Positions 58,991 through 64,000 of a stretch of DNA of 64,000 nt are shown in pieces (the first letter of the stretch is position 1; every line of letters starts with the position of its first letter). The DNA lies in assembly GCA_002840685.1 (NCBI GenBank), contig PHBU01000001.1, positions 62,001 through 126,000 on the forward strand, read 5' to 3'. Below the pieces are notes generated by a model that saw only the letters and a list, made by a program, of their open reading frames with translations, had not been told where the DNA came from and did not search any database. Origin of the DNA: Chloroflexi bacterium HGW-Chloroflexi-6 (GTDB lineage: Bacteria > Chloroflexota > Anaerolineae > Anaerolineales > Villigracilaceae). Both the position numbers and the translations under genes were made by a program.

Positions 58991-60169
58991 CTAAATCACG
59001 CCCAATTGTTTGCCGACAGTCTTGAAAGCCTGCAGGCCTTTATCGAGATCTTCTGTGTTGTGCGCGGCCGAGATCATCACGCGGATGCGGGCCTTGCCCT
59101 GCGGCACAGTCGGGAAGCCGATCGCCATCGCGAAGACACCCGCATCGAACAGGGCGCGGCTGAATTGCTGGGCCAGGGGTGCTTCGCCGAGCATGACCGG
59201 GGTGATGGGCGTTTCGCTGAGGCCGGTATCGAAGCCGAGGCTTTTCATCTCAGCCTTGAAATATTTGGCGTTGCTCCACAGCTTATCAACCAGTTGGGTC
59301 GAGTCTTCGAGCAGGTCGATCGCCGCCAGGCAGGCGGCCGCATCGGGAACAGTCACCGCCGATGAGAACAGGAAGGGCCGTCCGCGCTGACGCAGCCACT
59401 CGATGATGATCGCTTTGCCGGCCACCAGACCGCCGACCACACCGAAAGCTTTCGAGAGCGTTCCCACTTCCACATCCACTTTGCCGTGCAGGCCGAAATG
59501 GTCGACAATGCCGCGTCCGCCTTTGCCGAGCACCCCTTCGCCGTGAGCGTCATCGACCATCAGCAGGATATCGTACTTTTTCGCGACCTCGTAAATATCG
59601 GCCAGCGGAGCGATGTCGCCATCCATGCTGAAAACGCCGTCGGTCACGATCAATGCCCGGCGAAAGTTGGCCAGGTTGGCCTTGATCTGTTCTTCGAGCG
59701 ATTTAACATCATTATGCTCGTAAGCCACGATCTTTGCACCCGAAAGGCGGCAGCCATCGATGATGCTGGCGTGGTTCAGGCGGTCTGAGAAGATGACATC
59801 TTCCTTGCCGACCAGGGCCGGGATGGTCGCCAGGTTGGCCGTGAACCCGCTCTGGAAGGTGATCGCCGCTTCAACGCCTTTAAATTGCGCCAGGCGCTTT
59901 TCGAGTTCGACGTGCAGGCTCATCGTGCCAGCGATCGAGCGCACAGCCGCCGGGCCAACGCCCATGCTGTCGACCGATTTGCGCGCCGCGGCCACGATAT
60001 CGGGGTGGTTGGCCAACCCCAGATAGTTGTTGGAGCAGAAATTGAGCACCCGCTTGCCATCCACCGTCAGCCATGCGCCCTGCGGCGATTCGATCGTGCG
60101 GATGTGGTTATACAGCCCGGCTGTTTTCAGGCTTTCGATTTCTTGCGTTACCCAATCGAGTTTGGACAT
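58991..60169 (-). CDS. kbl: 2-Amino-3-ketobutyrate CoA ligase (glycine C-acetyltransferase)
   Basis: The 392-residue PLP enzyme splits 2-amino-3-oxobutyrate with CoA into glycine and acetyl-CoA in threonine breakdown. [16 protein letters not shown] (about 43-58), [17 protein letters not shown] (about 105-121), [11 protein letters not shown] (about 200-210) and the PLP lysine in [13 protein letters not shown] (about 236-248) support this. Length and start match KBL; 8-amino-7-oxononanoate synthase is a less likely reading. GAGGAG precedes the ATG. No threonine dehydrogenase is adjacent. Confidence 0.9.
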   Translation of the reverse strand: MSKLDWVTQEIESLKTAGLYNHIRTIESPQGAWLTVDGKRVLNFCSNNYLGLANHPDIVAAARKSVDSMGVGPAAVRSIAGTMSLHVELEKRLAQFKGVEAAITFQSGFTANLATIPALVGKEDVIFSDRLNHASIIDGCRLSGAKIVAYEHNDVKSLEEQIKANLANFRRALIVTDGVFSMDGDIAPLADIYEVAKKYDILLMVDDAHGEGVLGKGGRGIVDHFGLHGKVDVEVGTLSKAFGVVGGLVAGKAIIIEWLRQRGRPFLFSSAVTVPDAAACLAAIDLLEDSTQLVDKLWSNAKYFKAEMKSLGFDTGLSETPITPVMLGEAPLAQQFSRALFDAGVFAMAIGFPTVPQGKARIRVMISAAHNTEDLDKGLQAFKTVGKQLGVI

Positions 60170-60213
60170 GCGTTTCTCCTCAAAGGAAAGGTTGAAAAGG
60201 AATCCGACCTATG

Positions 60214-60242
60214 ATTATAGCCAGTTATGAACAGGATAACTG
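60214..60242 (-). promoter_or_regulatory. kbl promoter with adjoining palindrome
   Basis: TATAAT (60219-60214, minus strand) is abutted by CAGTTAT-N7-ATAACTG (60222-60242), a perfect 7-bp inverted repeat that would occupy the -35 region. Confidence 0.55.
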
Positions 60243-60343
60243 TCACATTTTTATCATGACGCAAACGGCCAGGCAACCATCTCATTTCACAAAAGTCTCA
60301 CTTATCTTTCATATAGATACTCTAGGATTTTCCGTGAAGAGTG

Positions 60344-60395
60344 CCGCATTTTGGGGTGTGAGCGTACGTACGCACGCTCACACCCCAAAATGCGG
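60344..60395. repeat. Perfect 21-bp inverted repeat
   Basis: Arms 60344-60364 and 60375-60395 are exact complements (CCGCATTTTGGGGTGTGAGC and one further base). The 10-base loop forms a second palindrome GCGTACGTACGC with the arm ends. Neither neighbouring gene ends here. Confidence 0.85.
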
Positions 60396-60472
60396 GGTTT
60401 TTACCACGGAGATTCCTAAAGAGCCTTCATATAATAACCAGAAACAACCCTTATTCTCTGATAAAATACCAG

Positions 60473-60527
60473 CGAGAGAGGCCCTCGCGGCCTTTTTTAC
60501 GTGCCGGGGTAAAACCTGGCAATTTTT
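60473..60527 (+). terminator. Tandem terminator-like hairpins upstream of the sulfotransferase
   Basis: GGCC-CTCGC-GGCC followed by TTTTTT (60485-60498), then TGCC/GGCA with ACC/GGT pairing followed by ATTTTTG (60502-60527). Both lie before the ATG, so they could attenuate it or end a short upstream RNA. Confidence 0.5.
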
Positions 60528-60545
60528 GAATAAAGGCTTGCTACT

Positions 60546-61751
60546 ATGACCTACAATTTACGCCTGTTCTGGCGCATGGCGGTGCGTTCTTTTTTGCGGA
60601 CAAGTGACACCCACGGCCAGCTTACGCCAAAGCGTCTTTTTTTTGTCCTGCTGTTTTATACCGTTTGGCCGGCCTGGACGCTCTTCACCTGGGCCTGCTT
60701 CCTGCTCGATGATCTGCTCTTCCCTGCGCACAAAACCCAACCGCTCGAAAAGCCGCTCTTCATTATCGGTAACTATCGCTCCGGTTCGACTTTCCTGCAC
60801 CGCCTGCTCTCACGTGATTCGCATACCTTCACCAGCCTGCGCACCTGGGAAATTTTCATCACCCCGACCATTACCCAGCGCAAGATTTCGCGCCTGGTCG
60901 GCAAGATCGATGCGTTCTTCGGGATGCCGCTCAAACGTCTTTTGCACAACGTTGACCGGCGCGGGCTGGGACAGATCAAGATCCATCGCATCAGCCTGTT
61001 CGAGCCGGAAGAAGACGAGAACATCCTGCTGCATATCTGGAGCACCTCGTTTGTGGGGTTCATGTTCCCATTTCTTGATGAGATGCCGCCCTATACCTTC
61101 TTCGACGAGGCTCTGCCCGCCGAGGAAAAACAGCGCATCATGGGCTTTTACCGCTCCTGCGTCCAGCGCCACCTGTATGTGGACGGCGGCCAGCGCCATT
61201 TTGTCTCGAAAAACCCCGCTTTTAGCGCCAAGATCGAAACCCTGGCCGAATTCTTCCCCGATGCGCGCATTTTATACCTGGCGCGCAATCCGCTCGACAT
61301 GCTGCCCTCGACCGTCTCGTGGCTGGGATACGCCTGGGGCATGTTCGGCAATCCGCTCGAAAAATATCCTTATCGCCCAGAGATCCTGGCCCTGGCGCGT
61401 TACTGGTACACCCATCCGCTCAAATATCTCGATACCCACCCCTCGCCCAACCATCTGATCCTCAGCTACGATGACCTGATCGGCGACCCGGAACGCATCA
61501 TCCGCGGCCTGTATCACCAGTTCGGCTACCCCAAACAGGATAACCTGGAAAAAATCGTCGCCCAGGCGGTTGCGGAAACCCGCACCTACAAGAGCGACCA
61601 CAGCTATTCTTACGAGAAAATGGGATTCTCACGCGAACAGATCCTGGCAGATTTTGAAGATATCTTCGCGCGCTTCGGCTTTGAAACCGGCATCCCGGCC
61701 CACCCCCCGGCGATGGTGCTCGAACCGCCTGTGCCTGCTTCGGCGGATTAA
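60546..61751 (+). CDS. Sulfotransferase family protein
   Basis: The 401-residue protein has an N-terminal hydrophobic helix (about 31-56) and then a PAPS-dependent sulfotransferase domain. The 5'-phosphosulfate loop is PLFIIGNYRSGSTFLHRLLS (about 70-89) and the 3'-phosphate site ARILYLARNPLDMLPSTVSWLG (about 238-259). It may sulfate a lipid or glycan at the membrane; the substrate is unknown. AAGG lies upstream of the start. It is convergent with the cytochrome-b5-like gene. Confidence 0.88.
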   Translation: MTYNLRLFWRMAVRSFLRTSDTHGQLTPKRLFFVLLFYTVWPAWTLFTWACFLLDDLLFPAHKTQPLEKPLFIIGNYRSGSTFLHRLLSRDSHTFTSLRTWEIFITPTITQRKISRLVGKIDAFFGMPLKRLLHNVDRRGLGQIKIHRISLFEPEEDENILLHIWSTSFVGFMFPFLDEMPPYTFFDEALPAEEKQRIMGFYRSCVQRHLYVDGGQRHFVSKNPAFSAKIETLAEFFPDARILYLARNPLDMLPSTVSWLGYAWGMFGNPLEKYPYRPEILALARYWYTHPLKYLDTHPSPNHLILSYDDLIGDPERIIRGLYHQFGYPKQDNLEKIVAQAVAETRTYKSDHSYSYEKMGFSREQILADFEDIFARFGFETGIPAHPPAMVLEPPVPASAD

Positions 61752-61772
61752 TCTGCCGGTCTCCCGGCTAAA

Positions 61773-61839
61773 AAAACCGATCGTTGGTCTCGATACGAAT
61801 GCAAAAATGCGGCATTCTACTCGATCAACGATCGGTTTT
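61773..61839. terminator. Long bidirectional hairpin between convergent genes
   Basis: AAAACCGATCGTTG (61773-61786) pairs perfectly with CAACGATCGGTTTT (61826-61839). An inner GAATGC/GCATTC stem can form between them. The flanking A and T runs suit termination in both directions. Confidence 0.75.
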
Positions 61840-61842
61840 GCA

Positions 61843-62088
61843 TTAATCTGCCAATTTGCCCACGATTTTCACACACGGACGGCTGAACACATCCGATTTA
61901 TGCGGCGCATCGACCAGTTCACCGCTCAGATCCTGCCCGGGGAAATGCAGGCGCTCGTGCATCTCTTTTTGCCAGCGCGGACAATCCGTCACATCGTAGA
62001 CCAGACCCTCGTGGGCGATCCACTTGCGTGAGTTGCGTTCGCCGGTATTGCGGCGCAGTTCTGCAAGGGAAACGATTTTTTCTGTCAC
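61843..62088 (-). CDS. Cytochrome b5-like heme-binding domain protein
   Basis: The 81-residue protein resembles stand-alone predicted heme/steroid-binding proteins: SLAELRRNTGERNSRKWIAHEGLVYDVTDCPRWQKEMHERLHFPGQDLSGELVDAPHK, with candidate heme His in the HERLHF and DAPHK segments. The lowest part of the canonical HPGG motif is replaced by HFPGQ. Start is GTG 62088 with AGGAG upstream. It is nine bases downstream of the PfkB gene, so they form an operon. Confidence 0.82.
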   Translation of the reverse strand: MTEKIVSLAELRRNTGERNSRKWIAHEGLVYDVTDCPRWQKEMHERLHFPGQDLSGELVDAPHKSDVFSRPCVKIVGKLAD

Positions 62089-62097
62089 GGTGTTCTC

Positions 62098-63006
62098 CTA
62101 CCCCATCTCTTTATAAAATGCATCCACCTGCTCGGAGGTGATCAGCGCGTCGCTGCTGGCCTTCTGGGTGCAGGTATAACGGGCAGTGATCTGCCCGCGC
62201 AAGATCGATTCGTGCAATCCGCGGCCTTCAAGCACGTGGCTGGTCAGGAAACCGACCGCCAGCCCATCGCCTGCTCCGTTGGTGTCGATGACCGCTTCAG
62301 GCATATCCACCACCGGGAAAAATTCAATCTTGCCGTGCGAACCAAGGGCGCAGCCGCGCGCGCCCATCCCGCTAACAATGATGCAGCGTGGGTTGACCTG
62401 CCAGAATTGCTGGATCAACGGCATCGGGTTGGGATAGTTGGCCGCCGAAAAGAAGAGAAAATCAGCGTACTCGATAAAGTCCCGGCGGTAGGGGTCATCC
62501 ACCCGGACCACATCCTGCAAATCACAGGCGATCAGCGTCCCAGACTCTCTGGCCGCCGGGAGCAACTCGCGCGCCCAGTTGGGCAGGTTGAAATGCGCCA
62601 GCCGCGCACGGGAAAGGACATCCCGGCAGGTTTGCGGGTCGGGGGTCAGGGTCATGTGGCCCTTGCCATCGTAAAAATTCTTGCGACGACCATCAGGATA
62701 CATAAAGTTGACGCTGCGCGCCGTGCCGCTCGGATCGATGAACAGGGCGGTTGTATCGATCCCGTCTTTCTCAAAAACATCACGAATGAACCGGCCAGAG
62801 TAATCATCGCCAACATGCCCGATGAAGGCAGTGCGCTTGCCCTGACGGTGATAGCCGCGGCTGGCATAACCACCCGCCTGGCCGAGATAATCGATGTTCT
62901 GGGTGAAATTGGCTTCCACTGAAAAATCGATCTCGTTGCCGTAAAGATATATATTGGTATCGATGCCAACATTGCCGACCACCGCAACATCCAATGTTTT
63001 TTCCAT
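62098..63006 (-). CDS. PfkB-family carbohydrate/nucleoside kinase
   Basis: The 302-residue kinase belongs to the ribokinase/PfkB superfamily. The N-terminal substrate region DVAVVGNVGIDTNIYL (6-21) and GQAGGYASRGYHRQGKRTAFIGHVGDDYSGRFI (about 41-73) are clear, as is the C-terminal signature VIDTNGAGDGLAVGFLT (about 239-255) with the catalytic Asp. The sugar or nucleoside substrate is unknown. It precedes the cytochrome-b5-like gene by nine bases. Confidence 0.9.
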   Translation of the reverse strand: MEKTLDVAVVGNVGIDTNIYLYGNEIDFSVEANFTQNIDYLGQAGGYASRGYHRQGKRTAFIGHVGDDYSGRFIRDVFEKDGIDTTALFIDPSGTARSVNFMYPDGRRKNFYDGKGHMTLTPDPQTCRDVLSRARLAHFNLPNWARELLPAARESGTLIACDLQDVVRVDDPYRRDFIEYADFLFFSAANYPNPMPLIQQFWQVNPRCIIVSGMGARGCALGSHGKIEFFPVVDMPEAVIDTNGAGDGLAVGFLTSHVLEGRGLHESILRGQITARYTCTQKASSDALITSEQVDAFYKEMG

Positions 63007-63037
63007 TCAGGGTTGACCTTTCGATAAGAATGCAGGT

Positions 63038-64000
63038 TTAAGGAGCAAGGCCGAAGCTTTCATCGAAAAACTCTACCATCCGTTGAGCGTATTCTCCCGG
63101 ACGTTGAACAGGCCCATCGCAATGAAGCGCCTCATCGATGATCCACAGCTCGGCGTGCTGGCCGGCATAGTGTAAATAAGGTTCAATGTGAAGATACTCT
63201 GCTCCAAAGTTTGGATGCGGGCGGCCGCCGGCAACCAGCATTACGGGTCGAGGTTCAATTGTCCCGATGATATCAACCATGGCCGCCGGGGGCTTGATTC
63301 CGCCTATCCAAATATACATTTGATCCAGAATATGTGTAGAGATGGAACTGAGCAAAGACTGCCAGCTATAAATCGGAGTATCTTTGGCACGGATGGCGCT
63401 TGGACCATCCGCCCAAACGGCAGCAATCTGCGGATAATTTGCGGCTCCCTGTAAAGCGATTTGCCCGCCAATCGAGCAACCAGCAATCCCGATCCTGTTT
63501 TTCCCATCAGGGGTGCGGCTGTTTAGAAATTCGAGCGCGCCGCCTACATCAGAAGCATCTTCCCATCCATAAGAGCGGCGTTGGCCTGCGCTCTCCCCGG
63601 AAGCGCGCTCATCATATAACAGAACGCCATAACCGGCCTCAACCAGCACCCGCGCATGCCAGAGCATGCCAAGCCGGTTGCCGCCGTAGCCATGCAACAG
63701 GATAATCGTTGCTCCATTGGCTGGCGGAACATACCAACCCGCCAACTCGAGATCATCGCCTCCCATGAAGGTGACTTCTTCCACCTGGAATGGCAGATCG
63801 GATGGAAGCTCAACCTGGCTGGGGCTGGGAGCCAAATCGGAAAGCATCGTTTGGTAGCTCACAAACAACATCAGTCCGCCGGCCAGCAACAGGATGATAA
63901 ATAGAGTAAAACCAAGCAGTTTGAATACATAGGTCACAACACGTACAGGGCGGGCTACAAGATTTTCGGATTGCACGCGTTGCCCACGCTTGCGCGCCAA
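63038..64000 (-). CDS. Alpha/beta hydrolase with N-terminal membrane helix, possibly edge-truncated
   Basis: The frame is open to the last base (codon TTG at 64000), so the true start could be that TTG or lie outside the window. The 320 visible residues have one transmembrane helix (about 27-50) and an alpha/beta hydrolase domain: TIILLHGYGGNRLGMLWHARVLVEAGYGVLLYDERASGES (about 97-136), the nucleophile elbow GIAGCSIGGQIA (Ser near 175), an Asp near 270 and His in EALHCDGP. It probably acts outside the membrane as an esterase or peptidase. Confidence 0.8.
   Translation of the reverse strand: MARKRGQRVQSENLVARPVRVVTYVFKLLGFTLFIILLLAGGLMLFVSYQTMLSDLAPSPSQVELPSDLPFQVEEVTFMGGDDLELAGWYVPPANGATIILLHGYGGNRLGMLWHARVLVEAGYGVLLYDERASGESAGQRRSYGWEDASDVGGALEFLNSRTPDGKNRIGIAGCSIGGQIALQGAANYPQIAAVWADGPSAIRAKDTPIYSWQSLLSSISTHILDQMYIWIGGIKPPAAMVDIIGTIEPRPVMLVAGGRPHPNFGAEYLHIEPYLHYAGQHAELWIIDEALHCDGPVQRPGEYAQRMVEFFDESFGLAP

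Larger units (their letters stand above)
60170..60545. other. Structured divergent intergenic region
   Basis: This 376-base gap between the divergent kbl and sulfotransferase genes holds, from left to right: the kbl promoter with an operator-like palindrome, a perfect 21-bp inverted repeat, a candidate promoter (TAAAAT near 60463) and two terminator-like hairpins before the sulfotransferase. I see no convincing coding frame in it. Confidence 0.6.

Noticed and set aside
60211-60549. A 112-codon frame between kbl and the sulfotransferase
   Set aside because: It runs through the kbl promoter, the perfect inverted repeat and terminator-like hairpins, so it is unlikely to be coding.

Overview
The window is a gene-dense, moderately GC-rich bacterial chromosome segment. 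Its content points to the Chloroflexota, most probably class Anaerolineae. The signs are many lipoproteins with Pro/Thr-rich linkers behind a lipobox, an S-layer-homology protein with Cys-bearing repeats, a serine hydroxymethyltransferase fused to glycine cleavage T-protein, an FMN-riboswitch-controlled RibXY-type importer, and REP palindromes of the GTAGGGGCG...CGCCCCTAC kind. This placement is inference from gene content; no rRNA is present.

Layout. 1-10.3 kb: a truncated lipoprotein, a DUF2568 membrane protein, a GNAT acetyltransferase with a dienelactone-hydrolase-like enzyme, lipoamide dehydrogenase, ssb, a DUF3467/translin/membrane-protein cluster, a candidate small RNA, a SET-domain protein, a prolyl-tRNA deacylase-like protein and nadD. 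10.3-20.5 kb: an LCP cell-wall ligase, a large beta-propeller/SLH surface protein, a coiled-coil membrane protein, an autoregulated DUF5937/ArsR regulator with a coupled small ORF, a geranylgeranyl-reductase-type flavoprotein, recO, cdd, glmU and tRNA-Gln. 20.5-33.5 kb: a response regulator with a Roadblock-like domain and a large peptide-type ABC import locus with two binding proteins, two permeases and four ATPases in two pairs. 33.6-43.4 kb: mscL, pcrA/uvrD, a sugar nucleotidyltransferase, an aminotransferase, a methyltransferase and SDR pair, a TspO-like protein, a lysine-rich microprotein, an NBR1-Ig-like lipoprotein and a RAYT transposase with REP elements. 43.4-53.3 kb: the glyA-gcvT fusion, a Thr-rich surface protein coupled to a histidine kinase, rsmI and a multidomain C39/SH3/muramidase protein. 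53.3-64 kb: the flavin ABC operon with its FMN riboswitch, a ferredoxin, a lipoprotein coupled to an FHA-GAF-cyclase, kbl, a sulfotransferase, a cytochrome-b5-like protein, a PfkB kinase and an edge-truncated hydrolase.

How it fits together. Peptide import, glycine/serine/threonine carbon flow (glyA-gcvT, kbl, an aminotransferase, lipoamide dehydrogenase) and flavin uptake suggest a fermentative heterotroph that lives on peptides and salvaged cofactors. Regulation is readable in the DNA: an FMN riboswitch with tandem terminators, tandem operators over a promoter, a CRP-like box near a candidate small RNA, and probable leaderless mRNAs. REP palindromes have spread into coding sequence, including the RAYT gene itself and the linker of the glyA-gcvT fusion. 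I see no CRISPR array, prophage or complete insertion sequence.
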